A DNA stretch of 30,503 bases, from the NCBI GenBank assembly GCA_035307785.1, contig DATGHS010000376.1, positions 1 to 30,503 of the forward strand, read 5' to 3'. Position numbers and translations under genes: made by a program. Source of the stretch: DATGHS01 sp035307785. Its GTDB lineage: Bacteria > Planctomycetota > Planctomycetia > Gemmatales > Gemmataceae. Of this stretch, positions 8,124-15,603 are shown piece after piece. The notes under the pieces were generated by a model. It searched no databases, was not told the DNA's origin, and saw only the letters and a list, made by a program, of their open reading frames with translations. The first letter of the stretch is position 1. The number at the start of each line of letters is the position of its first letter.

Positions 8124-8975
8124 TCACGGAAAGCTGCCGGCAATCCGGCGGACGCGCTGGCCGTGCTCGGCGAGCGGTTCGTATTCGGCCATCGACAAAG
8201 GACCGGTGGCTTCCAGCACGACAAGGTCTTCCAGCAACTCTTCGCGATTAGCCGGGGCGGACAGCACCACCGTGACTACCGGCGATTGCAATGCGAAGCG
8301 ATACCACATCGGCGCCGGCGGCGCGGAAAACCCAGGCGGATCGTCGGGCGTGCTTTGCAGCAAAGCGCCCCACCGTAATGCGGTGTAGGAGATGACCGGC
8401 ATTTGCATCACCGTGGTCAGCGGAAACACTTCTTTCTCCGCCCCACGATGGGCCGCGTTATAACGGATCATCAAGCAATCAAGTAGCCCGCTCTGGGCCA
8501 TCGCCGCCGCCAACGGCCGCTGGTGCGTCGTCACACCGAGCTTGCGGACCAGGCCGTCGCGCTGCGCTTGCCGGCAATACTCCAGCGCTCCGCCGCGGCC
8601 GATAATCTGTTGCCACTCGGTTGCTTGCTCGACGTAGTAGAAAGTAAGAGCATCGACGTAAGTCGAATTCAAAGTTTTCAATATCGACGCCAACTCCGTT
8701 TTGGCATCGACGGCGGTGCGTGCTTCAAATTGCACGCAAACTACGACTTCTTCGCGCTTCGGCCCCAATTCGGAAACAGCTCGGCTCAGGCCGTCCTCGT
8801 AACCGCAGCCGCACCAGTTCAGGAAGTTCACGCCGCGCTCGATGGCGAGATGAATGTCATCGGGCCTCGGCATCGAGTTTCCCCGGGAAGCAATGCCGAG
8901 CCGGCAGACGGGCTTGCCGAAGGCGGAGGCCGGAGCGAGGAGGAAAGGCGACAAAACATTAGCATGGGCAGCCAT
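8124..8975 (-). CDS. Aldo/keto reductase-fold protein with altered catalytic tetrad
   Basis: The protein has 283 residues from ATG 8975. The (beta/alpha)8 AKR pattern is visible: CRLGIASRG near the N-terminus, IERGVNFLNW, ELASILKTLNSTYVDALTF, GLVRKLGVTTHQ, and a C-terminal repeated helix region. Alignment by eye to the Asp-Tyr-Lys-His tetrad gives Asn53 for Asp, Tyr59 roughly in place (one residue further than usual), Gln82 for Lys, and Tyr113 for His. Normal NADPH-dependent carbonyl reduction would therefore be impaired. It is shorter than most AKRs, which run 310-340 residues. It converges on the methyltransferase gene. A perfect-looking palindrome lies just upstream of its start. Fold assignment is good; activity is doubtful. 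Confidence 0.78.
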   Translation of the reverse strand: MAAHANVLSPFLLAPASAFGKPVCRLGIASRGNSMPRPDDIHLAIERGVNFLNWCGCGYEDGLSRAVSELGPKREEVVVCVQFEARTAVDAKTELASILKTLNSTYVDALTFYYVEQATEWQQIIGRGGALEYCRQAQRDGLVRKLGVTTHQRPLAAAMAQSGLLDCLMIRYNAAHRGAEKEVFPLTTVMQMPVISYTALRWGALLQSTPDDPPGFSAPPAPMWYRFALQSPVVTVVLSAPANREELLEDLVVLEATGPLSMAEYEPLAEHGQRVRRIAGSFP

Positions 8976-8989
8976 GTTGGATTTATATG

Positions 8990-9053
8990 GTTTGTAGTGA
9001 TCCGCTTTAGCGGGTCGAAGGAAAACGACCCGCTAAAGCGGGTCACTACAAAC
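8990..9053. repeat. Palindromic repeat family A, copy 2 (near perfect)
   Basis: Two 28-base arms (8990-9017 and 9026-9053) are inverted copies with one mismatch and an 8-base spacer (AAGGAAAA). Each arm carries its own small hairpin, CCGC-TTTA-GCGG on the left and CCCGC-TAAA-GCGGG on the right, so the whole can fold as a long stem or as two hairpins. It lies between two divergent genes, a position where it is unlikely to act as a terminator. Copy 1 is at 463-533. Confidence 0.9.
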
Positions 9054-9075
9054 ACTAGCCCGATACAATGCGGCC

Positions 9076-10497
9076 ATGGCGCGTGAACGTTATGATGCCG
9101 TGGTCGTTGGCTCGGGGCCGAATGGCATGGCAGCGGCAATTGCGCTCGCTCGGGCGGGCCGCTCGGTGCTGGTGCTGGAGGCCAATGCCACGCTCGGCGG
9201 TGGGGCGCGCTCGGCGGAACTCACGCTGCCCGGCTTTGTTCACGATATCTGCTCCGCAATTCATCCGCTTGGGGCGGCGTCGCCATTCTTCAAGACGCTG
9301 CCGCTCGACAAGCACGGACTGGAATGGATTGATCCATTGGCGCCCTTGGCGCATCCATTTGACGATGGCACGGCCGCGATCTTGGAGCGCGACCTCGAAG
9401 CCACGGCGGCGAGCCTTGGCCGGGATGGCGATGCCTACCGGCAATTATTCGGCTCGCTGGTCCGCCATGCCGATGACCTCTTCACCGATGCCCTCGCGCC
9501 GCTGAAAATCCCACGGCATCCGCTGCTCTTGAGCCGTTTTGGCCTGCGGGCTATTCAATCGGCTCGTGGGCTGGCCGAGCGCTGGTTCAACAGCGAAAAA
9601 GCGAAGGGATTGTTTGCCGGCTGTGCTGCCCACGCGATTATTCCATTCGAGAGACCCCTGAGCGCAGCTGTCGGGCTCATGCTGATGATCGCCGGGCATT
9701 CGGCCGGTTGGCCGCTGCCGCGAGGCGGCTCGCAGACGATCACCGATGCCCTCGCCTCTTACTTCCGCTCGCTTGGAGGCGAATTTGAAGTGGAGCGGCG
9801 TGTCCGGAGTTTCACTGATCTACCGCAAGCACGAAGCGTCCTATTCGACGTTTCACCGCGAAACCTCGAAGCTATCTGCGGCGACCGGCTGCCGCCGCGC
9901 TATCGCCGGCAATTGCTGCGCTTTCGGCACGGCCCGGCCGTGTTCAAGATCGACTACGCGCTGGACGGCCCAATTCCATGGAAAGCGGCGGAATGCCGCC
10001 GGGCGGGAACGGTCCATCTCGGCGGCACGTTGGAAGAAATGGCTGAAGCCGAGCGTGCGATCTGGGAAGGCAGGCATCCCGAACGGCCGTATGTCTTGAT
10101 CGCCCAGCAAAGCCTTTTCGATTCCATGCGTGCCCCGGCCGGCAAGCACACTTGCTGGGCCTACTGCCACGTTCCGCAGGGGTCCACAATCGATATGACT
10201 TCGGCCATTGAGGACCAACTCGAGCGCTTTGCCCCAGGGTTCCGAGACCTGGCGTTGGCGAAGCACATCACCACGCCGGCTGATTTCGAGCGCGGCAACG
10301 CAAATTACATTGGGGGCGACATTAGCGGCGGCGTGCTCGATCTCTGGCAAACCTTCACTCGACCCGTTATTCGGGTAAACCCGTACACAACGCCGAACAG
10401 GAGCATTTACATCTGTTCGGCATCAACGCCGCCGGGCGCAGGCGTCCACGGCATGTGCGGCTACTGGGCGGCGCAGGCAGCGCTGCGGCGAATGTAA
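9076..10497 (+). CDS. Phytoene-desaturase-like NAD(P)/FAD-dependent oxidoreductase
   Basis: The protein has 473 residues. The N-terminus holds a classical FAD-binding Rossmann motif (VVVGSGPNGMAAAIALARAG, Gly12-Gly17) followed by LVLEANATLGGGARS, the GGRS-like signature of the CrtI / amine oxidase superfamily. The C-terminal motif is IYICSASTPPGAGVHGMCGYWAA, the second FAD-contacting segment of CrtI-like enzymes. These features place it with the phytoene dehydrogenase-related group (COG1233-like), whose members desaturate, isomerise or oxidise isoprenoids and other hydrophobic substrates. No other carotenoid gene is in the window, so the substrate is unknown. It starts 23 bases after palindrome A copy 2. 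The start codon ATG 9076 directly precedes the Rossmann motif. Confidence 0.88.
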   Translation: MARERYDAVVVGSGPNGMAAAIALARAGRSVLVLEANATLGGGARSAELTLPGFVHDICSAIHPLGAASPFFKTLPLDKHGLEWIDPLAPLAHPFDDGTAAILERDLEATAASLGRDGDAYRQLFGSLVRHADDLFTDALAPLKIPRHPLLLSRFGLRAIQSARGLAERWFNSEKAKGLFAGCAAHAIIPFERPLSAAVGLMLMIAGHSAGWPLPRGGSQTITDALASYFRSLGGEFEVERRVRSFTDLPQARSVLFDVSPRNLEAICGDRLPPRYRRQLLRFRHGPAVFKIDYALDGPIPWKAAECRRAGTVHLGGTLEEMAEAERAIWEGRHPERPYVLIAQQSLFDSMRAPAGKHTCWAYCHVPQGSTIDMTSAIEDQLERFAPGFRDLALAKHITTPADFERGNANYIGGDISGGVLDLWQTFTRPVIRVNPYTTPNRSIYICSASTPPGAGVHGMCGYWAAQAALRRM

Positions 10498-10740
10498 GAG
10501 TATCGATCCCTAGATTGCACGGAACGGCAGAGCGGCAACCACTACTTCTCCCCCACTTCGGGCGAGACCGGAAGTGTGGCCAAGGGTAGAGATAGGGGGA
10601 CGATTCAGCCTGAAGTGCCCGCAGAGATGCAGGTGGAGCTACAACATCTTCCGAGATTGCATGACGTGCCTCCGTGCTCTTAACAATCATGAGTCCGCAG
10701 CGCCAGCAAAAATCGACCGTTGCCCGCGCTGCGGGCTCAG
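10498..10740. other. Convergent intergenic spacer
   Basis: About 240 bases between the convergent stops of the FAD oxidoreductase and rplU. Apart from the GC hairpin near the rplU end it holds no gene that I can support; the overlapping open frames look like chance. Confidence 0.4.
10707..10736 (-). terminator. Possible intrinsic terminator of rplU
   Basis: On the minus strand, 5 bases after the rplU stop, the stem GCCCGC-AGC-GCGGGC (10736-10722) is followed about ten bases later by TTTTT. The spacing between stem and T run is longer than in a canonical rho-independent terminator, so this is tentative. Confidence 0.4.
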
Positions 10741-11136
10741 TCATGTCGTTGGTGGAGTCGTGGCCGGCGCAGCGCCACTGTCAGCCGTCGAGCTTTCCGG
10801 TGGTGGGCCAGCCGGCGGCTCTTGGCCCGGCAACAGAATATGCTTGATCCGCACCATCAAGTACGGCTGCCGGTGGCCGCGGAACCGCCGGTAATTCTTT
10901 CGTCGGCGAAAGTGCTGGATATATAACTTTTCGGAGGTTTCGTTTTCGACCTCCGCCACCACGCGCATGCCATCGAGTGCGGGCTGGCCGATTTTCAAGT
11001 CGTCGCCGTTCTTGTACAGCAGCACGCGGTTAAACTCGACCGCTTGCTTCGCTTCTAATGGCCGGTAATCAACCCGCACGCGGTCGCCTTCGCTCACCCG
11101 GTACTGCCGCGATCCGTCTACAAACACCGCAAACAT
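10741..11136 (-). CDS. rplU: 50S ribosomal protein L21
   Basis: L21 binds 23S rRNA in the large subunit. The sequence opens MFAVFVDGSRQYRVSEGDRV and carries the family signature FRRRKNYRRFRGHRQPYLMVRI near residue 80-100. The core is about 103 residues, as in other bacteria. A tail of about 28 residues rich in Pro, Ala, Ser and Thr follows (GQEPPAGPPPESSTADSG, then TTPPTT), which is an extension beyond the usual end. AGGGAG eight bases before ATG 11136 is a good ribosome binding site. The usual partner rpmA (L27) is not downstream, where the next gene is convergent, so the L21-L27 operon is split here. Confidence 0.95.
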   Translation of the reverse strand: MFAVFVDGSRQYRVSEGDRVRVDYRPLEAKQAVEFNRVLLYKNGDDLKIGQPALDGMRVVAEVENETSEKLYIQHFRRRKNYRRFRGHRQPYLMVRIKHILLPGQEPPAGPPPESSTADSGAAPATTPPTT

Positions 11137-11261
11137 GGAACTTGCTCCCTAGCCTGTATCATCTTTGTAGGAATGAGATAATGTACCACCGCCGCCGGAC
11201 TATGGCCAGAGCAGGTGGCCACAAGGGGGTGCAACTGTTTTCCGGGAGTAGAGCCGGCTTC

Positions 11262-11300
11262 CATAGGAATTTCATCCAGCCGCAGTGTACGATTCCTATG
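11262..11300. promoter_or_regulatory. Inverted repeat in the rplU-cdd divergent region
   Basis: CATAGGAAT (11262-11270) and ATTCCTATG (11292-11300) form a perfect 9-base inverted repeat with a 21-base spacer. It sits in the divergent promoter region between rplU and cdd and could be an operator or an RNA hairpin. No known regulator site is recognised. Confidence 0.35.
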
Positions 11301-11341
11301 CAGCTTAGTCGAGAACTGGAAATCCGCACTGCCAGCTTGCA

Positions 11342-11371
11342 GGAATTCGTAGCCGAATTCTGGCGAATTCC
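11342..11371. promoter_or_regulatory. Palindrome with three GAATTC cores upstream of cdd
   Basis: GGAATTCG (11342-11349) and CGAATTCC (11364-11371) are inverted, with a third CGAATTC (11354-11360) between them, about 30 bases before the cdd start. The array has dyad symmetry and could be a regulator site. Chance cannot be excluded. Confidence 0.35.
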
Positions 11372-11399
11372 GCTACCATGTTCTTCGAGGAGCCGGTCT

Positions 11400-11807
11400 A
11401 TGAAACCGACAGAACCTTCGCCCGAAATGCTGTTGATAATGGCCCGCGAGGCGCGCTTGAACGCGTCGGCCGCTTATTCCAATTTCAAGGTCGGCGCTGC
11501 CTTGCTTTCCGAAGACGGCCGTATCTTCACCGGGTGCAATGTGGAGAACGCAACCTTCGGACTGACCGTTTGTTCCGAGCGCGTGGCCTTGTTCAAAGCA
11601 ATTTCCGAAGGAGCGCGGAAGTTCACCAAGATCGCGGTCGTGGCCGACACCGAAGATCCGACACCGCCATGCGGCGCGTGTCGGCAATTGCTCTGGGAAT
11701 TCGGCGGCGACCTGGAAATCATCCTTGGCAACCTGACGGAAGAAAAAGGGCGACATCAGTTGCGGGACTTGTTTCCATTGCCGTTCGATGCGCGATTGCT
11801 GACTTAG
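11400..11807 (+). CDS. cdd: Cytidine deaminase
   Basis: Cdd hydrolyses cytidine and deoxycytidine to uridine and deoxyuridine plus ammonia in pyrimidine salvage. The protein has 135 residues from ATG 11400, standard for the small homotetrameric form. Motifs: SNFKVGAALL, GCNVENATFGLTVCSERVAL with Cys58 and catalytic Glu60, and PPCGACRQLLWE with Cys91 and Cys94. The three cysteines bind zinc. GAGGAG precedes the start at normal distance. An upstream extension of the open frame (to 11058) lacks homology and runs through the promoter region, so it was not used. The next gene, upp, works in the same pathway. Confidence 0.95.
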   Translation: MKPTEPSPEMLLIMAREARLNASAAYSNFKVGAALLSEDGRIFTGCNVENATFGLTVCSERVALFKAISEGARKFTKIAVVADTEDPTPPCGACRQLLWEFGGDLEIILGNLTEEKGRHQLRDLFPLPFDARLLT

Positions 11808-11815
11808 CGCGAGTT

Positions 11816-11886
11816 GGCGAGCCGAGCCGCGTGAGCGGCTGGGTTGAGCCCGCTTTGACCCGGCCGCTCACGCGGCTCGGCTCGCC
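11816..11886. repeat. Perfect 24-base inverted repeat between cdd and upp (family B)
   Basis: The arms at 11816-11839 and 11863-11886 are perfect reverse complements over 24 bases; the core is GAGCCGAGCCGCGTGAGCGG. The 23-base loop contains GGGT and ACCC and may pair further. Transcribed from cdd it would form a very stable stem ending 14 bases before the upp start, with no T run. It may be a mobile palindromic repeat, an mRNA stabiliser or an attenuator-like element. Confidence 0.85.
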
Positions 11887-11900
11887 CAAAGGAAATTCTC

Positions 11901-12527
11901 ATGCACGACCTAGTCCACGTCTCTCGACATCCCATTGTGCTCGACAAGGTCACCCGGCTGCGCGACAAGAATACTGAGCCCAAGCTCTTCCGCGAACTGG
12001 TGGCCGACCTTTCGCACTTGCTTTTCATCGAGGCAAGCCATGATTTGTTGCTTGCGGAACACATCGTGGAGACGCCGCTCAGCGAGTGCAAGGGCCATGT
12101 GCTGTGCGAACGCATCGGCCTATTTCCAATCCTGCGTGCCGGCCTTGGAATGGCCGATGCCATTTTGAATTTCATCCCGACCGCTCACGTCTGGCATTTA
12201 GGGATCTACCGCGACGACGCGACGCATAAACCGGTGACTTATTACAACAAGATGCCGGAAAAGGCGGACCTCGATGTGGCGATCGTGCTCGACCCCATGC
12301 TCGCCACCGGTGGCTCGGCGTCGGCCGTGCTGGAGATCTTAAAGCAGCGTGGAGTAAAACGCATCAAGTTCCTGGGCCTGATTGCCGCTCCGGAAGGTGT
12401 GCGCGTGCTGCGCGAGATGTTCGCCGACGTGCCGATCTACCTCGCCGCGATGGACGAATGTCTCAACCAGGACAAATACATCGTCCCCGGCCTGGGCGAT
12501 GCCGGCGATCGGCAATTCGCTACGTGA
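11901..12527 (+). CDS. upp: Uracil phosphoribosyltransferase
   Basis: Upp converts uracil and PRPP to UMP in the cytoplasm. The protein has 208 residues, the usual length. Visible features are the N-terminal HDLVHVSRHPIVLDKVTRLRD, the central PILRAGLGMADAILNFIP, LGIYRD, and the PRPP-binding loop IVLDPMLATGGSA (128-140). The C-terminus KYIVPGLGDAGDRQFAT is the family's uracil-binding end. AAAGGAA lies shortly before ATG 11901. It follows cdd in the same direction, 93 bases away, separated by a long perfect hairpin. Together they recycle cytidine and uracil. Confidence 0.96.
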   Translation: MHDLVHVSRHPIVLDKVTRLRDKNTEPKLFRELVADLSHLLFIEASHDLLLAEHIVETPLSECKGHVLCERIGLFPILRAGLGMADAILNFIPTAHVWHLGIYRDDATHKPVTYYNKMPEKADLDVAIVLDPMLATGGSASAVLEILKQRGVKRIKFLGLIAAPEGVRVLREMFADVPIYLAAMDECLNQDKYIVPGLGDAGDRQFAT

Positions 12528-12533
12528 AGATTA

Positions 12534-12694
12534 GCCCACGGATGAACACGGATTTCATAACACGGATAAACACAGATAAGAATAAAATAGCGCAGGAAAC
12601 AGGAATGGCTTGGAGCGTTTCTCTTGACTTGCTGTACTCCAAATCTCTAAATCCGTGTTCATCCGTGATACGGAGTCCGTGTTTTTCCGTGGGC
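12534..12694. repeat. 161-base MITE-like element with nested inverted repeats (family C)
   Basis: The outer ends 12534-12552 and 12676-12694 are inverted over 19 bases with two mismatches (GCCCACGGATGAACACGGA at the left). A second inverted pair is perfect over 19 bases, CACGGATGAACACGGATTT at 12537-12555 against 12649-12667. The interior is non-coding. Elements based on CACGGATGAACACGGAT are common intergenic repeats in planctomycetes and related groups (general knowledge). It occupies the space between upp and selB and ends 41 bases before the selB start. Confidence 0.8.
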
Positions 12695-12735
12695 GAACTC
12701 TTTGCGTACAATACACGCAAAAGGAGCCTGCAAAC

Positions 12736-14670
12736 ATGCCACGCGATTTGATCCTGGGGACCGCGGGCCACATCGACCACGGCAAGACTTCGCTTGTGAA
12801 AGCGCTCACCGGCATCGATTGCGACCGCCTGCCGGAAGAGAAGGAACGCGGCATCACCATCGACATTGGCTTTGCTTCGCTGGACCTGGGCGACTATCGC
12901 CTTGGCATCGTCGATGTACCGGGCCACGAGCGCTTCATCAAGAACATGCTCGCCGGGGCCACGGGCATCGATCTGTGCCTGCTCGTGATCGCTGCCGACG
13001 ACGGCATTATGCCGCAAACCCGCGAGCACCTCGAAATCCTGCAACTGCTCGGACTGAAGCACGGCGTCATTGCGCTCACGAAGGCCGACCTGGTAGATGA
13101 AACCACGCGTGAAGTAGTGACGATGGAAATCCGCGAACTGGTGCAAGGAAGTTTCCTGGCCGATGCGCCGATTGTGCCAACCTCCGCTGTTTCCGGAATG
13201 GGCTTGCCGGAACTGAAGGCCGCGATTGCCGAGGCATGCCATAAAGTCGAATCACGCGAAGGGAACGAATGGTTCCGGCTGGCGATCGACCGATCCTTTG
13301 TCGTGCAAGGCCACGGGACAGTCGTAACGGGTTCTATCACGTCCGGTAATCTCCGCGTGGGCGACGAAGTGGAATGGCTGCCCCGGCAAGAGAAGGTTCG
13401 CGTCCGCTCGCTGCATAACCACGACCGGGCCGTGGAGGAAGTGCATCGCGGCCAGCGTGCGGCGATCAACCTTGCCGGCATCGCCCATGAAGATGTGATT
13501 CGCGGGCAGGAACTGGCCACACCAGGTTACCTGGAGCCATCGCGCGTCATTACGGTCCGGCTGCACGCAATCCCGGAATTGCGCAAGCCGCTGAAGCATC
13601 GCACACCTCTGCGGTTGCACGTCGGCACGGCCGAGATCATGGCCACGCTCTCCTTGCTCGATTGCGACGCCGTGGCGCCGGGCCAATGGGCGTTGGCCCA
13701 GCTATTCCTGGAAGAGCCGGCCGTGGCCGTGTGGGGCCAACCGTTTGTGCTGCGCGAATCGTCCGCTATGTCCACGCTTGGCGGCGGACAAGTCCTGCAG
13801 CCGGTCGCGCGCAAGATTCGCCGCCGGCACCTGGAATCGCTCGAAAAAATCGAGCGGCTCTGGTCTGGCTCGCCGGTGGAACGAGCGCAGATTGTCGCGT
13901 GGTTTGTTGGCTACGGCGGCGTGATGCTGGCCGACCTCGTTCGCGGCGCCGGCCTGCGGCCCGATGAAGCGCAGAAACTGATGGACCAGTTGAAAGAGGA
14001 AGGAAAGCTTGCCGAGGTGGCCGTGGGCCACGCCCGCAGCCGGCTCTTGCACCGAGAACTGCTGGCCGAACTGGACCAAAAGCTGCTCGGCACGCTGAAT
14101 CTGTTGCACGAGCAGTTTCCGCTCATGGCCACGCACGACCGGCAAAAAGTGCAGGCGCAACTTGATTATGTCGGCGACGACACGCTGGTGCACGCCGCGG
14201 TGGATCGGCTCATTCAAGCCAAGAAGCTAATCGGCGACCTGCGCCGCATCGGCCGGGCCGACTTCAAGCCAAAGCTCAGCGGCCCGCTGCGAAAACTCAA
14301 AGACAAGCTCATCGCCGCCTACCGTGAAGGTCGCTTCCAGCCGCCGGAGCCCGCCAGTTTTGCGGGCGCCGCCGGCGGCAACGCCGCCAACCTCGGCGAC
14401 CTCTTCGACGTCTGCGTAGCCGAGGGCTACCTCGTGAAGATCAACAACGACATTTACCTTCATGCCGACGCGGCTACCGAGATGAAGCAGCTCGTGTCGT
14501 CCAAGCTCGCTGGCGCCGCCAATGGCGTAACCGTGGCCGAGATCCGCGATCTATTGGGCACGACGCGCAAATACGCAGTACCGCTGTGTGAGTATCTGGA
14601 TCGCATTGGTGTGACACGACGAGATGGCGACTTGCGCTTCCGGGCGACTGCGGCGGAAGTGGCGAATTAG
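12736..14670 (+). CDS. selB: Selenocysteine-specific translation elongation factor SelB
   Basis: SelB is the GTPase that delivers Sec-tRNA(Sec) to the ribosome at UGA codons marked by a SECIS hairpin. The protein has 644 residues from ATG 12736 (AAAGGAG nine bases upstream), close to the usual 610-640. G1 is GHIDHGKT (about residue 12-19), G2 RGITIDIGF, G3 DVPGHE and G4 TKAD. Domain II follows with VVQGHGTVVTGSI, and the C-terminal third consists of winged-helix repeats ending VAEIRDLLGTTRKYAVPLCEYLDRIGVTRRDGDLR, the mRNA-binding part. The open frame continues upstream to 12655 but only through the MITE-like element, so it was excluded. selA, selC and selD are not in the window. Its presence implies that the genome reads some UGA codons as selenocysteine. 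Confidence 0.96.
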   Translation: MPRDLILGTAGHIDHGKTSLVKALTGIDCDRLPEEKERGITIDIGFASLDLGDYRLGIVDVPGHERFIKNMLAGATGIDLCLLVIAADDGIMPQTREHLEILQLLGLKHGVIALTKADLVDETTREVVTMEIRELVQGSFLADAPIVPTSAVSGMGLPELKAAIAEACHKVESREGNEWFRLAIDRSFVVQGHGTVVTGSITSGNLRVGDEVEWLPRQEKVRVRSLHNHDRAVEEVHRGQRAAINLAGIAHEDVIRGQELATPGYLEPSRVITVRLHAIPELRKPLKHRTPLRLHVGTAEIMATLSLLDCDAVAPGQWALAQLFLEEPAVAVWGQPFVLRESSAMSTLGGGQVLQPVARKIRRRHLESLEKIERLWSGSPVERAQIVAWFVGYGGVMLADLVRGAGLRPDEAQKLMDQLKEEGKLAEVAVGHARSRLLHRELLAELDQKLLGTLNLLHEQFPLMATHDRQKVQAQLDYVGDDTLVHAAVDRLIQAKKLIGDLRRIGRADFKPKLSGPLRKLKDKLIAAYREGRFQPPEPASFAGAAGGNAANLGDLFDVCVAEGYLVKINNDIYLHADAATEMKQLVSSKLAGAANGVTVAEIRDLLGTTRKYAVPLCEYLDRIGVTRRDGDLRFRATAAEVAN

Positions 14671-14964
14671 CACCGCCCCGCGTCAAGCTAGGAAGGATAG
14701 CGAAAGGTTGCGGGATTGGTTTCGTTGCAAAAAACTCGTTTCCTTGCAGTCGCGCCCCCTTTTTTGCTGCAATGATGCAATGAATTCACTTCCGCGCGGC
14801 GATGCTTTCTTCCGTAATTTCATAAAAGTATCGCGCGGCGAGCCCGTGAGGGCGGAGATCATGGTTCCATGGCAAAAAGCACCCGGCCCTTACGGACGAG
14901 TTCGCCCAGATGCGTCGGCTCATTTCCCGTGTGATATTCAATTCATTTCCTCGCCTCTACCAGT
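14671..14964. other. Intergenic region after selB, no gene seen
   Basis: About 290 bases. I looked for a tRNA-Sec on both strands and found no acceptor/TψC arm pattern. Short direct repeats of ATGCAATG occur at about 14771-14782. The promoter of the following phospholipid operon should lie here, but no clear boxes were found. Confidence 0.45.
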
Positions 14965-15603
14965 ATGAGGACAATCACTGGCGAACGCCGGCCCATACCG
15001 GCCCGGCACTGGCGAATTTCCATCGCAGCGACGCGCCTGCTCGTGCGGCTCGGCGTGTCGCCCAATGCCATTTCCGTCGCCGGTATGATTTGCGGCATTG
15101 TTGCCGGCGCTGCGCTGGCTGCTACGCCCTTTGTCTCGAATTGGGCGCCGGCATTCTGGATCGCGGCGGCCCTTTGCATTTTTCTGCGTCTTTTGGCCAA
15201 TATGCTCGACGGCATGGTCGCGGTAGAAGGCCGCAAGGCCAGGCGGCTCGGGGAGCTATTTAATGAAGTTCCCGACCGCATCGCCGATACGGCGATTTTG
15301 ATCGGCCTCGGCCACTCGGCCGGCGGTCACATTGTCCTTGGCTACTTGGCGGCTCTCGCGGCGATATTTACGGCGTACATTCGCGCGGCCGCCAAGGTGG
15401 CTGGCGCCCCGCAAGATTTCTGCGGTCCCATGGCCAAACCGCATCGCATGGCCGCCGTCATCGCCGTGGCCATCATTTGTACCTTCTTGCCCACAACCAA
15501 TATGCCCAGGTTCGCGTTAATCGTCATTGCTGCCGGCAGTGTGGTAACGGCCGCTCGCCGGCTCATCCATGCCAACCGCTATTTGCGGAGACCGACACCG
15601 TGA
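14965..15603 (+). CDS. CDP-alcohol phosphatidyltransferase family membrane protein
   Basis: The enzyme class transfers a phosphatidyl group from CDP-diacylglycerol to an alcohol (glycerol phosphate, serine, inositol phosphate and others). The protein has 212 residues with about five to six hydrophobic segments. The signature region is NMLDGMVAV (79-87) followed by GELFNEVPDRIAD (96-108). Compared with the canonical D-x2-DG-x2-AR...G-x3-D-x3-D, the first Asp is Asn79 and the third is Asn100; Asp82 and Asp104 are kept. Such Asn forms exist as a subfamily (from memory), so activity is still plausible. Its stop overlaps the start of cdsA (GTGA, 15600-15603). The substrate alcohol is unknown. Confidence 0.85.
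   Translation: MRTITGERRPIPARHWRISIAATRLLVRLGVSPNAISVAGMICGIVAGAALAATPFVSNWAPAFWIAAALCIFLRLLANMLDGMVAVEGRKARRLGELFNEVPDRIADTAILIGLGHSAGGHIVLGYLAALAAIFTAYIRAAAKVAGAPQDFCGPMAKPHRMAAVIAVAIICTFLPTTNMPRFALIVIAAGSVVTAARRLIHANRYLRRPTP

Noticed and set aside
10363..10385. Hairpin resembling palindrome family A inside the FAD oxidoreductase gene
   Set aside because: Only ACCCG-TTATT-CGGGT matches; the TTTGTAGTGA part is missing and the bases encode conserved protein sequence.
11058..11399. Upstream extension of the cytidine deaminase frame
   Set aside because: It has no similarity to the family, covers the divergent promoter region and overlaps the rplU gene start; ATG 11400 has a ribosome binding site and gives the standard length.
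12655..12735. Upstream extension of the selB frame
   Set aside because: It is translated from the MITE-like element; ATG 12736 has a strong ribosome binding site and begins at the conserved GTPase domain.
14671..14964. Search for a tRNA-Sec gene next to selB
   Set aside because: No acceptor stem, long variable arm or TTC-loop pattern was found on either strand.
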